In this document: positions 54,783-63,637 of the stretch, in pieces
Layout: each line of letters begins with the position of its first letter
Position numbering within the stretch: the stretch's first letter is position 1
NCBI RefSeq assembly: GCF_016907795.1
Contig: NZ_JAFBCR010000001.1
Location: 1,364,001-1,428,000, forward strand
Origin: Kocuria palustris
GTDB taxonomy: Bacteria; Actinomycetota; Actinomycetes; Actinomycetales; Micrococcaceae
Direction of reading: 5' to 3'
DNA: 64,000 bases
Translations under genes and position numbers: made by a program
The notes under the pieces: generated by a model
Databases searched by the model: none
What the model was told of the DNA's origin: nothing
The model's input: only the letters and a program-made list of their open reading frames with translations

Positions 54783-55359
54783 GCCCGAGCTCGTCCTTGC
54801 CGAAGGCGTACAAGCAGGGCACCCCGGCGGATTCCTCGATGCGCTCCTTGGCGCCGGTGGCGCGGTCCACGATGATCGCGACGGCGACCACCTCCGCCCC
54901 GGCGCGCTGCAGCGCTTCGACCGCGGTCAGCGCGGAGCCGCCCGTGGTGGAGGTGTCCTCCACCACGACGACGCGGCGGCCCTCGACCGAGGGGCCCTCG
55001 ACCTGGCGCCCCATGCCGTAGGACTTCTGCGCCTTGCGCACCACGAAGGTGTCGATGGGACGCCCGGCGTCTCCGGCGGCACGCATGATCGCCGAGCCGA
55101 CGGGGTCGGCGCCCATGGTCAGCCCGCCGGCGGCGTCGAACTCGATGCCGGCGTCATCCAGCAGCTCCAGCATGACCTGCCCCACCAGACGGGAGGCCTC
55201 GTGCTGCAGGGTCACGCGGCGCAGATCGATGTAGTAGTCGGCCTCCATGCCGGAGGCCAGGGTGACCCGTCCGCGCACGACGGCGAGCTCGACGATGAGC
55301 TCGCGCAGCCTCTCGCGAGCTGCGGCGGAATCCGGGGCGGTCTGCGTCTGAGTGGTCAT
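54775..55359 (-). CDS. pyrE: Orotate phosphoribosyltransferase
   Basis: Makes OMP from orotate and PRPP in pyrimidine synthesis. 194 residues. The PRPP-binding motif VVVVEDTSTTGGSAL is at ~122-136; LASGMEADYYIDLRRV, MGADPVGSAIM and FVVRKAQKSYGMG are also present. ATG at 55359 is the start of conservation. TAGAAT on the minus strand sits 7 bases upstream and overlaps the stop codon of the oxidoreductase gene. No other pyr gene is nearby. Confidence 0.95.
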   Translation of the reverse strand: MTTQTQTAPDSAAARERLRELIVELAVVRGRVTLASGMEADYYIDLRRVTLQHEASRLVGQVMLELLDDAGIEFDAAGGLTMGADPVGSAIMRAAGDAGRPIDTFVVRKAQKSYGMGRQVEGPSVEGRRVVVVEDTSTTGGSALTAVEALQRAGAEVVAVAIIVDRATGAKERIEESAGVPCLYAFGKDELGLD

Positions 55360-55366
55360 GGTGGAG

Positions 55367-55372
55367 ATTCTA
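55367..55372 (-). promoter_or_regulatory. Leaderless-type -10 element for pyrE
   Basis: TAGAAT on the minus strand ends 7 bases before the pyrE ATG and shares its TAG with the stop codon of the upstream gene. Confidence 0.5.
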
Positions 55373-56410
55373 GGCGGCGGGGCAGTCGTGGCCCGGGTAG
55401 CGCAGCCCGATCTGGGCGCGCATCTCATCCAGCAGCTCCATCTGCCGCAGGGTGTCGGCCCACGGCATCACGGGCGATTCCTGCAGGCCCTCCTGGACGC
55501 AGCGGGTGGCCTCGCGCATCTCGTAGCAGTACCCCGCGCCCTGGACCTCGAAGCTCTCCTCCCGCCGGCCGCCCTGGAGATCGACCACGGTGAACGAGGC
55601 CGGGCGGTGCATGGGCGAGGCGATCTCGATCGTGCCGTCCTCCCCGGAGATCACGGCCCGGCGCGGGCCCTGGGACAGCAGGGACACGGTCATCTGCGCG
55701 CCGCCGTGCTCGGTCTGCAGGCAGATCTGCGTGAGCCCGTCGACGTCGCCGCGGAAGACCGCCGAGGCGCTCAGCCGGGTCGGCTCCCCGAGGGCCAGCC
55801 ACGGCCAGTGCAGGGCGTAGCAGCCCATGTCGAGCAGGGCTCCGCCGCCGGCGTCGACCCGCCACAGGCGATGCTGGTCGTCATCGGGGCCGCGGAAGCC
55901 CAGGTCCGCCTGCACCCAGCGGGGACGCCCGATCTCCCCGGAGTCCAGGATCTCGGCGATCCGCCGGCGCACCGGCAGGAAGCGCGTCCACAGCCCCTCC
56001 ATGAGGAACAGCCCGCGCTCCCGAGCCAGCTCGATCGCCTCCCTCGCCTGTGCGGCAGTCATGGTGAAAGCCTTCTCGCAGACCACGTGCTTGCCCGCCT
56101 CCAGCGAGGCCAGCAGGTGCTCGTGATGCTGCCCGTGGGGCGTGGCGATGTAGACGACGTCGACCTCCGGGTCGGCGAGCAGCCGCTGCATGCCGTCCGC
56201 ACCGCCACAGGCCCGTTCGATCCCGTGCTCGGCGGCGAAGGCCTCTGCGGAAGCGGCGGTGCGCGAGGAGACGGCGACCATGCGGGCATCGGCCAGGGCG
56301 GCGATGTCCGGCACGACCTTGCGGGCGATGGCTCCGGTGGAGATCACGCCCCAGCCCAGGGTGCGGCCGGTGGCGGTCAGGACGGGATCTGAGGCGCTCA
56401 TGGAGGCCAT
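55370..56410 (-). CDS. Gfo/Idh/MocA-family oxidoreductase
   Basis: NAD(P)-dependent dehydrogenase, 346 residues. N-terminal Rossmann fold WGVISTGAIARKVVPDI, then VYIATPHGQHHEHLLASLEAGKHVVCEKAFTMT, the EKA (usually EKP) motif, and LFLMEGLWTRFLP. GGGALLDMGCYALHW is the C-terminal substrate-binding region. It resembles the trans-dihydrodiol/xylose dehydrogenase branch; the substrate is not known. ATG at 56410 or 56401; neither has a clear ribosome site. It follows modC by 19 bp, so it may ride on the molybdate transcript. Confidence 0.85.
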   Translation of the reverse strand: MASMSASDPVLTATGRTLGWGVISTGAIARKVVPDIAALADARMVAVSSRTAASAEAFAAEHGIERACGGADGMQRLLADPEVDVVYIATPHGQHHEHLLASLEAGKHVVCEKAFTMTAAQAREAIELARERGLFLMEGLWTRFLPVRRRIAEILDSGEIGRPRWVQADLGFRGPDDDQHRLWRVDAGGGALLDMGCYALHWPWLALGEPTRLSASAVFRGDVDGLTQICLQTEHGGAQMTVSLLSQGPRRAVISGEDGTIEIASPMHRPASFTVVDLQGGRREESFEVQGAGYCYEMREATRCVQEGLQESPVMPWADTLRQMELLDEMRAQIGLRYPGHDCPAA

Positions 56411-56429
56411 GCTGGCACGCGGCACCGAC

Positions 56430-57068
56430 TCAGCGGATCCGCCCGGCCTCCAGATGCAGGGTGCGATCGGCCAGCGCGCGGGCGTCGTCCGGGTCGTGGG
56501 TGACCACCACGGCGGTGCGGACCTCGAGCAGGCGCGCGAGCAGCTCGCGCAGGTCCTGCGAGCCCTCGGCATCCACGGCCGCCAGCGGCTCGTCGAGCAG
56601 CAGCACCTCCGGCTCGGCTGCCAGGGCGCGGGCCAGGGCGACGCGCTGGGACTGCCCGCCGGAGAGCTCGTGGGCGCGGCGCCGGGCGAACTGCTCGGTG
56701 CCGGTCGCCTCGAGCCAGCGGCGGGCCCGTCGACGGGACTCGGCACGGCTGGCCCCAGCGCTGCGGGGCCCAAAGGCGACATTGTCGAGCACGTCCAGGT
56801 GCGGCAGCAGCAGCGGGTGCTGGGCCATGAGGGTGATCCGGCGCCGATGCGGCGGGACCCAGAGGCCGCGGCCCCGCAGATCCATCAGCCGGCGCCCGCC
56901 GAGCTCGAGGCTGCCCCGATCGGGCACCAGCAGCCCGGCCACCACCTCCAGGATCGTGGACTTCCCGGAGCCGTTGGGGCCCCTCAGAGCGACGGTCTCC
57001 CCGTCGGCGACCTCGAAGGCGACGTCGAGCCCGCGCTGGGCGAGCGCGAACTGCACGCGCAGGCTCAC
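56430..57068 (-). CDS. modC: Molybdate ABC transporter ATP-binding protein, no TOBE domain
   Basis: ATPase of the molybdate importer, 212 residues. Walker [10 protein letters not shown] is at ~31-39, the signature [16 protein letters not shown] at ~134-149, Walker [12 protein letters not shown] at ~157-167 and the switch His in VVVTHDPDD. ModC usually has ~350 residues with a C-terminal TOBE domain; here the protein ends soon after the switch region. A separate TOBE protein is encoded at the head of the operon. GTG at 57068 overlaps the modB stop by 4 bp. Confidence 0.82.
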   Translation of the reverse strand: MSLRVQFALAQRGLDVAFEVADGETVALRGPNGSGKSTILEVVAGLLVPDRGSLELGGRRLMDLRGRGLWVPPHRRRITLMAQHPLLLPHLDVLDNVAFGPRSAGASRAESRRRARRWLEATGTEQFARRRAHELSGGQSQRVALARALAAEPEVLLLDEPLAAVDAEGSQDLRELLARLLEVRTAVVVTHDPDDARALADRTLHLEAGRIR

Positions 57069-58090
57069 GGGCGCTCACCGCCGGAGCCCAGCGGGGCGGC
57101 GGCAGCGACGGGGTCGCGGGGAGCGTCGCTGCGGGGCTTGCCGTCCAGGGCATGGGCATCGCGAGCGCGGGCGGGCCGAGCCCGTTCGAGCTGCCGCGGC
57201 GCGGACAGCCCCACGATCAGCACCGCGACCAGCACCAGCACGAGCGCCAGCGCCACGGCCGCCTGCGGATCGGACTCCCGCTGCAGATAGATCTCCAGGG
57301 GCAGGGCCCGGGTGACGCCCTGCAGCGACCCCGCGAAGGTCAGGGTCGCGCCGAACTCCCCCAGGCACCGGGCGAAGGCCAGGACCGCGCCCGAGCCCAT
57401 CCCCGGCAGCACGAGCGGCAGCGTGACCCGGCGCAGCACGGTCGACGGCGAGGCCCCCAGGGTGGCGGCGATCGCCTCGTGCCGATCGCCGGCGCTGCGC
57501 AGGGCGCCCTCGACCCCCACGACCAGGAAGGGCAGCGCCACGAAGGTCTGCGCCAGCACCACCGCAGCCGTGGAGAAGGCGATCTCGATCCCGAGCGCCT
57601 CCAGGTGGCGCCCGAGCAGCCCGACCCGACCGAAGACGTAGAGCAGCGCCAGCCCGCCCACCACGGGCGGCAGGACCAGGGGCAGCAGCACGACCGAGCG
57701 CACGAAGCGGTGGCCCGGGAAGCTGGTGCGCGCCAGGATCAGCGCCATCGGCGTGCCCAGCACCAGGCACAGCGCGGTGCTCACGGCGGCGGTGCGCAGG
57801 CTGAGCCACAGGGCATCCAGCGAGGCCTCGGACGTGATGAGCGGCCAGAGCCGCCCGGGCTCGATCCGCAGGATCATCCCGAGCACGGGCAGCACGATCA
57901 GCAGCGCGCCGACGACGGCGGGGATCAGCAGCCAGCCGGGGAGGGCCAGGCGGGGGCGTCGGGCCCGCGGGGGCCTTCCTGCTCCAGCCATCCGCCGCGC
58001 TCTTCCCCGGCTCGCTGCTCGGTCCCCGCGTCCGGCACCGTCCGCGGGGCACTGCTCATCAGCGCTGGGCTGCCCGGACTGCTCGCTCAC
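57065..58090 (-). CDS. modB: Molybdate ABC transporter permease
   Basis: Membrane channel subunit. 341 residues: a ~45-residue Arg-rich cytoplasmic lead, about 5-6 helices, and a polar tail of ~40 residues. The permease EAA-type loop [30 protein letters not shown] and [20 protein letters not shown] are characteristic of ModB. GTG at 58090 overlaps the modA stop by 4 bp. Both terminal extensions are longer than the ~230-residue norm. Confidence 0.88.
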   Translation of the reverse strand: MSEQSGQPSADEQCPADGAGRGDRAASRGRARRMAGAGRPPRARRPRLALPGWLLIPAVVGALLIVLPVLGMILRIEPGRLWPLITSEASLDALWLSLRTAAVSTALCLVLGTPMALILARTSFPGHRFVRSVVLLPLVLPPVVGGLALLYVFGRVGLLGRHLEALGIEIAFSTAAVVLAQTFVALPFLVVGVEGALRSAGDRHEAIAATLGASPSTVLRRVTLPLVLPGMGSGAVLAFARCLGEFGATLTFAGSLQGVTRALPLEIYLQRESDPQAAVALALVLVLVAVLIVGLSAPRQLERARPARARDAHALDGKPRSDAPRDPVAAAAPLGSGGERP

Positions 58091-58854
58091 GGAGCGCCGA
58101 AGCCCTCCTGCTCGAGCCGCTCCCGCCCGGTGTCGCTGCGCACGAAGTCGGAGAACTCCTGGGCCAGGTCCTGGTCCTCGGAATCGGCCAGGACCGAGAT
58201 CGGGTAGCGGTTGACGGCCCGGTCGGCGTCGGGGATCTCGATCTCCTCGACCTGATCACCCGCGGAGGTGACGTCGGTGCGGTAGACCACGCCTGCGTCC
58301 GCCTGGCCCGAGGCCACCTTGCCCAGCACGTCCGTCACGGAGCCCTCCTCGCTAACGGCGGCCACCTCCACTCCGGTGACGTCCTCGAGCTCGACGGTCG
58401 CGGCGCCGCAGGGCACGCGCTGCTCGCAGATCACGGTGTCGAGCTCGGCGGAGGAGAGATCCTCCCAGGACTCGACTCCACCGGGATTGCCGGCCGGCAC
58501 CGCGATGGTCAGGGTGTTGGTGGCCAGGGTCTGCGGCTCGCTCTCGAGCAGCCCGCCCTCGGAGGCCTGGTCCATGGTGCGCTCATCGGCAGTGGCCAGG
58601 ACGTCGGCGTCGGCGCCCTCCTCCAGCTGGGAGACCAGCGCGGAGGAGCCGGCGAAGCTGAGCTGCACGTCCACGTCGGGGTGGTCCTCCTCGAACTGCT
58701 CGGCCAGATCGGTGAAGCTGTCCGTCAGCGAGGCGGCCGCGAAGACCGTCAGCGTCTGCTGCTCCTCGCCGTCCTCTTCCAAGCCTCCGCAGCCGCTCAG
58801 GGCCAGCGCGGCGACGGCCGCCAGGGCCAGCGGGCGCAGGGTGCGCGCGCTCAT
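58087..58854 (-). CDS. modA: Molybdate-binding lipoprotein
   Basis: Extracellular solute-binding protein, 255 residues. A lipoprotein signal peptide ends in LALSGCGG (Cys ~21), so it is probably lipid-anchored. The mature part begins [49 protein letters not shown] and [19 protein letters not shown] are typical of ModA. ATG at 58854 overlaps the stop of the HTH-TOBE gene (ATGA). Confidence 0.93.
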   Translation of the reverse strand: MSARTLRPLALAAVAALALSGCGGLEEDGEEQQTLTVFAAASLTDSFTDLAEQFEEDHPDVDVQLSFAGSSALVSQLEEGADADVLATADERTMDQASEGGLLESEPQTLATNTLTIAVPAGNPGGVESWEDLSSAELDTVICEQRVPCGAATVELEDVTGVEVAAVSEEGSVTDVLGKVASGQADAGVVYRTDVTSAGDQVEEIEIPDADRAVNRYPISVLADSEDQDLAQEFSDFVRSDTGRERLEQEGFGAP

Positions 58855-59255
58855 CGCCCCTCCACCGGGACGTCGACGACCACGTGGGTGGCCTTGACCG
58901 AGGCGGTGGCGATCGAGCCGGGCTCCAGGCCCAGCTCCTGCACGGCCTCCGTGGACATCAGCGAGACCACGCGGTGCGGACCGCACTGCATCTCGACCTG
59001 GGACATCACCGTGTCCGAGCAGACCTCGGTGACGAGCCCGACCCAGCGGTTGCGCGCCGAGCTGACCACGGCCGTGGGGTCCTCCGGCTGATGGGCCTGG
59101 CTCTTGGCCAGCTGCGCCAGCTCGAGGGCATCGACCACGCCGCGCCCGGCGTCGTCGCGGTGCTCCGTGAGCCTGCCCGCCGAGATCCACCGCCGGACGG
59201 TGTCGTCGCTGACATCGAGGAAGGAGGCCGCCTGGGCCACCGAGAGCGCCTTCAT
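58851..59255 (-). CDS. HTH plus TOBE (molybdenum-binding) domain protein, probable operon regulator
   Basis: 134 residues in two parts. Residues 1-~50 form a MerR/excisionase-type helix-turn-helix ([26 protein letters not shown]). Residues ~65-134 form a single TOBE domain ([38 protein letters not shown]) that binds oxyanions such as molybdate in the family. It heads the mod operon with 4-bp overlap to modA. It may repress the operon when molybdate is bound, and its TOBE domain may stand in for the one missing from ModC; both are inference. Confidence 0.83.
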   Translation of the reverse strand: MKALSVAQAASFLDVSDDTVRRWISAGRLTEHRDDAGRGVVDALELAQLAKSQAHQPEDPTAVVSSARNRWVGLVTEVCSDTVMSQVEMQCGPHRVVSLMSTEAVQELGLEPGSIATASVKATHVVVDVPVEGR

Positions 59256-59286
59256 GCGCCTCACCGTATTCCGGATCCGCAGATGC

Positions 59287-59300
59287 GGCAAGATGTTGCC
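59287..59300 (-). promoter_or_regulatory. Candidate operator upstream of the mod operon
   Basis: GGCAA-GATG-TTGCC is a short perfect inverted repeat 32 bp upstream of the HTH-TOBE start, in the gap shared with divergent nadE. It is a plausible site for that regulator but matches no named consensus I can vouch for. Confidence 0.3.
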
Positions 59301-59377
59301 TGATATTCCGCAGATCGGGCTTCATGCGGGGTTTCCGCCCGCACTCAGAGCCCACATCCCCGAACGTGCAGGCTGGC

Positions 59378-59383
59378 TACAAT
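59378..59383 (+). promoter_or_regulatory. Leaderless-type -10 element for nadE
   Basis: TACAAT lies 6 bases before the ATG at 59390. Confidence 0.6.
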
Positions 59384-59389
59384 GAGTCC

Positions 59390-60211
59390 ATGCGCAAACT
59401 GCAGAAGGCGATCATCGAGGAGATGGGCGTCCAGCCACGGATCGATCCGGCGCAGGAGGTCCAGCGCCGCGTGCAGCTGCTGTGCGATTACGCGGCGGCC
59501 TCCCACTGCCCTGGATTCGTCCTGGGGATCTCCGGCGGTGTGGACTCGACCCTGGCCGGGCGGCTGGCCCAGCTGGCCGTCGAGCAGATGCGGCAGGAGG
59601 GGCGGGAGGCCTCGTTCGTGGCCGTCCGCCTGCCCTACCGCGTGCAGGCCGACGAGGACGACGCCCAGGAGGCCCTCCGCTTCATCCGCGCCGACGAGGC
59701 GCTCACGGTCGATGTGGCCCCCGGAGCCGACGGGATCGCCGAGCAGGTCGAGGCCGCCCTGGGCGCTGCGACCAGCGACTTCAACAAGGGCAATATCAAG
59801 GCCCGCGTGCGCGCCGTGGCCCAGTACGCGATCGCAGGCCAGCGGGGCCTGCTCGTGCTCGGCACGGACCACGGCGCCGAGTCCGTGACCGGCTTCTTCA
59901 CCAAGTTCGGCGACGGCGCCGCCGACGTCCTGCCGCTGTTCGGCCTGGACAAGCGCCAGATCCGCAGCATCGTCCGCCACCTCGGCGGGCCCGAGTCGCT
60001 GTGGTCCAAGGCCCCCACCGCCGATCTGCTCGACGCCTCCCCCGGTCGCACCGACGAGGACGAGCTCGGGCTGGGCTACGACAGCATCGACGACTATCTC
60101 GAGGGCCGCGAGGTCCCCGACGAGATCGCCGAGCGGATCGAGGCTCGCTGGCGGATGACCCGGCACAAGCGCACCACCCCGGCCACGCTGCTCGACGACT
60201 GGTGGCGCTGA
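59390..60211 (+). CDS. nadE: NAD synthetase, ammonia-dependent
   Basis: Final step of NAD synthesis, amidating deamido-NAD. 273 residues, the size of the short ammonia-using form; no glutaminase domain. The PP-loop [17 protein letters not shown] is at ~45-61; [45 protein letters not shown] and [21 protein letters not shown] are diagnostic. ATG at 59390 starts the conserved part. It is divergent from the mod operon. Confidence 0.96.
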   Translation: MRKLQKAIIEEMGVQPRIDPAQEVQRRVQLLCDYAAASHCPGFVLGISGGVDSTLAGRLAQLAVEQMRQEGREASFVAVRLPYRVQADEDDAQEALRFIRADEALTVDVAPGADGIAEQVEAALGAATSDFNKGNIKARVRAVAQYAIAGQRGLLVLGTDHGAESVTGFFTKFGDGAADVLPLFGLDKRQIRSIVRHLGGPESLWSKAPTADLLDASPGRTDEDELGLGYDSIDDYLEGREVPDEIAERIEARWRMTRHKRTTPATLLDDWWR

Positions 60212-60256
60212 GCACTCGCTGAGGGGCCCGGGCGCCAGCAGCCCAGGCCGCGGCCC

Positions 60257-61423
60257 TCAGGCGCGGCGCAGCAGGATGCCCTGGTGCGCGCGCAGGACCT
60301 GGGTGCCGCGCATCGGGGCCCCGTCCGGGCCCAGCATGCCCTCAGGGATCGTCACATGACGGCGACGTCGCCCGTCGGAGGCCAGGTTGACCACGGCCCA
60401 GCCGCCCTCGAACTCGCGCGACCACATGCTCACCACGCCCTCGGCAGGTCCCAGCGGGGCTCCGAGGTCCCACTGCATCTCCGGGATCCAGTGCGCCCGG
60501 GTGCCGTCGCGGGAGCCCGCTGCGAAGCGGCCGCGCCCGGCGCCGAAGACCCAGAACGCCGCCAGCCCGCAGCGCACGAGCTGCAGCTCCTGGGCCTGGT
60601 CCAGCTCGGTGCGACGCAGCAGCGACGCCGCGATCGGCATCCGCACGAGCACGAGCTGCTCGGCCGGCACCCGACCCGGGCCCTCGCTCGTGATGAGCGA
60701 GGCCTGCTGCCGGGCGGCCCCGGGATCGAGCATCCGGCCGTGGGCGGTGCTCAGCCACGTCGGCTCGCACACCCCGCCCCAGGCCGAGAGCTCGACCCAG
60801 CGCGCAGGCATCCGCCGCGCGTCCTCGACGACGGCGATGAGCAGCTTCCCGATCCCGTTCAGCGCCTCGCCGGCCTGGCGGATCAGGGCATCGTGCGCCT
60901 CGCGCAGCTGCGTGTCGGAGCCCAGGTCCGGCAGCGGGAGGTCCAACGGGTGGTCGTAGAGGTCCAGGTCATCGGCCAGCACGCCGTCGAAGGGCGAGTC
61001 CGACAGCTCGCGCACGATCGCCTCGGTCCAGGCGGTGCGGCAGGCCGGGTCCCAGATCCGCAGCTGCCACTGGCCCGGGTGCGCCTCCCATGTGATGGCC
61101 TCCTCGGCCCGGCTGCGCGCCACCCAGCCGTTCGCCTCGGCCTGGTCGTAGGACAGCCCGTTCGAGTGCACGGGGCCGGTCTCGGACTCGTCCACGATCA
61201 GCGTGCGCCGGCGGCACAGCACCACGACCGCCGGGTCCTCGGACTTCAGCCGCTGCGCCGCGGCCGTCTCCCACGGCTCCAGCACGACCGTGCCGACCTC
61301 GCCCACGGCGTGCCCGATCTCCAGTGCGCGCCTGCCCTCGCTGGCGGCGCCTCCCAGCCGCACCCACGCGCCCGGACGGCCGCCCCCGATGCGCTCTCGA
61401 GCGCTGTCCGTCGAATCGGCCAT
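60257..61423 (-). CDS. Putative glycoside hydrolase-like protein, paralogue 2
   Basis: 388 residues, no signal peptide. It is homologous throughout to the protein at 49295: VVLEPWETAAAQRLKSEDPAVVV, GPVHSNGLSYDQAEANGWVAR, HPGQWQLRIWDPACRTAW, SPFDGVLADDLDLYD, and the same C-terminal GWAVVNLASDGRRRRHVTIP. The acidic cluster after SPFDGV is kept. It stands alone, 10 kb from the Pel-like cluster, with a good ribosome site (GGGGGAG) before ATG 61423. The function is not established. Confidence 0.6.
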   Translation of the reverse strand: MADSTDSARERIGGGRPGAWVRLGGAASEGRRALEIGHAVGEVGTVVLEPWETAAAQRLKSEDPAVVVLCRRRTLIVDESETGPVHSNGLSYDQAEANGWVARSRAEEAITWEAHPGQWQLRIWDPACRTAWTEAIVRELSDSPFDGVLADDLDLYDHPLDLPLPDLGSDTQLREAHDALIRQAGEALNGIGKLLIAVVEDARRMPARWVELSAWGGVCEPTWLSTAHGRMLDPGAARQQASLITSEGPGRVPAEQLVLVRMPIAASLLRRTELDQAQELQLVRCGLAAFWVFGAGRGRFAAGSRDGTRAHWIPEMQWDLGAPLGPAEGVVSMWSREFEGGWAVVNLASDGRRRRHVTIPEGMLGPDGAPMRGTQVLRAHQGILLRRA

Positions 61424-61909
61424 GTGCTCCGCTCCCCCTTCTCGTCGGCCGGCGCGCACTGCGCACGACCCGTGCCCGGTCGCGGACGATGCCGTCGCCG
61501 GGACTCCCCTGTACCGGGCGACGGCCCCCACCGTCGCCCCTGCGCCGCTGCCCGCGGCGCCGCGCGATTCCGCGCTGGGCAGACACATTGGAACCGACCG
61601 CGCATCGCAGCGGCAACGCGGGGCATGTCCCCTCAAGGGCGAACGGCACGGCCAGCACACCCCCCTGCGAGCCCCGACGAGCACAGGATCGATGCCGTCC
61701 GGTTCCAACGACAATCATCATCTCTGCACGTCAGCAACGTGTTCCGGAGCACCCGGCTCGCGCGTGGGCGGACACCGCCGATCGGGGGTCGGGCTGAATC
61801 GCGGCGGATGTCTGTGACCCGTTGTGTCGACGGGCTCCCGGCCTCCGGCCCGCGTGCTGCGTCGACTCCCCCGGCTGCGGCGTCAGCCGGCACCGATACC
61901 CTGAGGCCC
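61424..61909. other. Gene-free divergent promoter region
   Basis: This 486-bp gap separates the leftward hydrolase-like gene from rightward xth. It holds a hairpin (61492-61501 with 61514-61524) that would lie in the hydrolase-like leader, and widely spaced inverted copies of TTGGAACCG/CGGTTCCAA near 61590 and 61701. No supported small gene was found. Confidence 0.4.
61897..61902 (+). promoter_or_regulatory. Leaderless-type -10 element for exodeoxyribonuclease III
   Basis: TACCCT lies 7 bases before the ATG at 61910. Confidence 0.5.
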
Positions 61910-62713
61910 ATGAAGATCGCCACCTGGAACGTGAACTCGATCCGTGCCCGCGCCGATCGCGTGGAGGCCTGGCTCGAGCGCACGGACGCCGACGTCCTGG
62001 CCATCCAGGAGACCAAGGCCAAGGACGAGTCCTTCCCGTGGGAGGCCTTCGAGTTCTCCGGCTACGAGGTCGCGCACTTCGGGCTGAGCCAGTGGAACGG
62101 GGTGGCCATCGCCTCGCGCGTGGGCCTCGAGGACGTCGAGCGCACGTTCCCGGGGCAGCCGTCGTTCGGCAAGGAGGGCCAGGAGCCCGTCCAGGAGGCG
62201 CGCGCGATCGCCGCCACCTGCGCAGGGGTGCGCGTCTGGTCTCTCTACATCCCCAACGGCCGCGGCCTGGACGACCCGCACATGGTCTACAAGCTCGAGT
62301 GGCTCTCGGTGCTGCGCGATCGCGCCCGCGAGTGGCTGCAGGAGGATCCCCGGGCGCAGATCGCCCTGGTGGGCGACTGGAACGTGGCGCCGCAGGATGA
62401 CGACGTCTGGGACATGCAGTTCTTCCTGGACAACGGCATGACCCACGTCTCCGCCCCGGAGCGCCGGGCCTTCCAGGCGTTCCTGGACGAGGGCTATCGC
62501 GACGTCGTGCGCGAGCGCCTGCCCGGCCCGGAGGTCTACACATACTGGGACTACACGCAGCTTCGCTTCCCTCGCAACGAGGGCATGCGCATCGACTTCC
62601 AGCTGTGCTCCCCGGCGCTGGCCGAGCGCGTCTCGGATGTGTCGATCGACCGCGACGAGCGCAAGGGCAAGGGCGCCTCGGATCACGTGCCGGTCGTCAT
62701 CGAGGTCGAGTGA
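61910..62713 (+). CDS. xth: Exodeoxyribonuclease III / AP endonuclease
   Basis: DNA repair nuclease of the EEP fold, 267 residues. Family motifs are in order: KIATWNVNSIRAR, LAIQETKAKDESFPWEAFE, YIPNGRGLDDPHMVYKLEWL, LVGDWNVAPQDDDVWD, the YTYWDYTQLRFPRNEGMRID block and SDHVPVVIEVE with the catalytic His. It cuts at abasic sites in base-excision repair. The next gene starts 34 bp downstream on the same strand. Confidence 0.94.
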   Translation: MKIATWNVNSIRARADRVEAWLERTDADVLAIQETKAKDESFPWEAFEFSGYEVAHFGLSQWNGVAIASRVGLEDVERTFPGQPSFGKEGQEPVQEARAIAATCAGVRVWSLYIPNGRGLDDPHMVYKLEWLSVLRDRAREWLQEDPRAQIALVGDWNVAPQDDDVWDMQFFLDNGMTHVSAPERRAFQAFLDEGYRDVVRERLPGPEVYTYWDYTQLRFPRNEGMRIDFQLCSPALAERVSDVSIDRDERKGKGASDHVPVVIEVE

Positions 62714-62747
62714 TGCCCGCCGTCGTCGCGGTGCCGGGGTCGCTGCC

Positions 62748-63611
62748 GTGGCGCGGCTGAGCGGGCTCGGAAGCGCCTGGCGCGCATCGGCCGCACCGGC
62801 GCAGCGCTTCGCCCTGCGCGTCTACGTGCCGCAGGACGACCTCGACGGCATCTACCAGCCCCTGGTCCCCGCAGCGGTGCCGCCGGAGGAGGGCTCGGCA
62901 GCGCAGCTCGAGGATCAGCTGGCCCGGCTGGCCGTCGCCGAGGACGGCTCCCTGCCCCCGCGCTTCGACGCCCTGTGGAGACTGCCGAGCTCAGCCGCTC
63001 CGGCGCACCCGGGCGAAGGCCCGCCCAGGCCGCTGTTCCACCCGTCGCAGCGCCTGCGCCGCAGCCTGCAGCTGTTCGCCGCGGCAGAGGAGGGCGATCA
63101 GGACGCCGCGCTGCTGTCCCTGCTGCTGCCGCATGACGAGGTCGCCGGCCGTGCCCGGAGTGCTGCCCCCGAGCATTTCCTGCCGCAGTACGCCCGCCAG
63201 TCGGACTGGACGGTGCCGCTGTCCTGGTTCGCCCTGTTCCTCGAAGAGGACCTGGTGCGCACCCCGTTCCGCGGGCGGATGCGCCACCGGCTGATCGTTC
63301 CCGCCGTCGTGGCCTCCCGGCGGGCCGCGCAGGCCGCCGCGGCGTTCGAGTCGCTGGAGCGCGAGGACGTGGCCGAGCTCGCCGAGGACCTGCGGCGCCT
63401 GTCTCAGTGGGTGGGCTCGTTCGGGTCAGCAGCGCTGATCACCCTGGACTACGGCGCGGTCGCCGATCGGCTGCAGCCCGATGAGAGTCCCCGCGACATG
63501 GCCGATGCCATGGCCTTCGCCCGCGACGGAGACCTGGAGTCCACGGCGCTCGCCCTGCGGCGGCTGGTGCGCCGCTGGCTGCCGATCGCGCAGCTGGAGC
63601 ACGCGAGCTGA
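62748..63611 (+). CDS. Conserved-type protein of unknown function downstream of xth
   Basis: I do not recognise a family. The likely start is GTG at 62748, giving 287 residues. It is rich in Ala, Leu and Arg and largely helical, with no membrane segment. Distinct stretches are FALRVYVPQDDLDGIYQPLVP near the N-terminus and DWTVPLSWFALFLEEDLVRTPFRGRMRHRLIVP in the middle. The last part has two amphipathic helices (LEREDVAELAEDLRRL; ALALRRLVRRWLP). It is probably co-transcribed with xth. Confidence 0.7.
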   Translation: MARLSGLGSAWRASAAPAQRFALRVYVPQDDLDGIYQPLVPAAVPPEEGSAAQLEDQLARLAVAEDGSLPPRFDALWRLPSSAAPAHPGEGPPRPLFHPSQRLRRSLQLFAAAEEGDQDAALLSLLLPHDEVAGRARSAAPEHFLPQYARQSDWTVPLSWFALFLEEDLVRTPFRGRMRHRLIVPAVVASRRAAQAAAAFESLEREDVAELAEDLRRLSQWVGSFGSAALITLDYGAVADRLQPDESPRDMADAMAFARDGDLESTALALRRLVRRWLPIAQLEHAS

Positions 63612-63637
63612 ACCGCACGGGTTCGGCTCCGCCCTGA

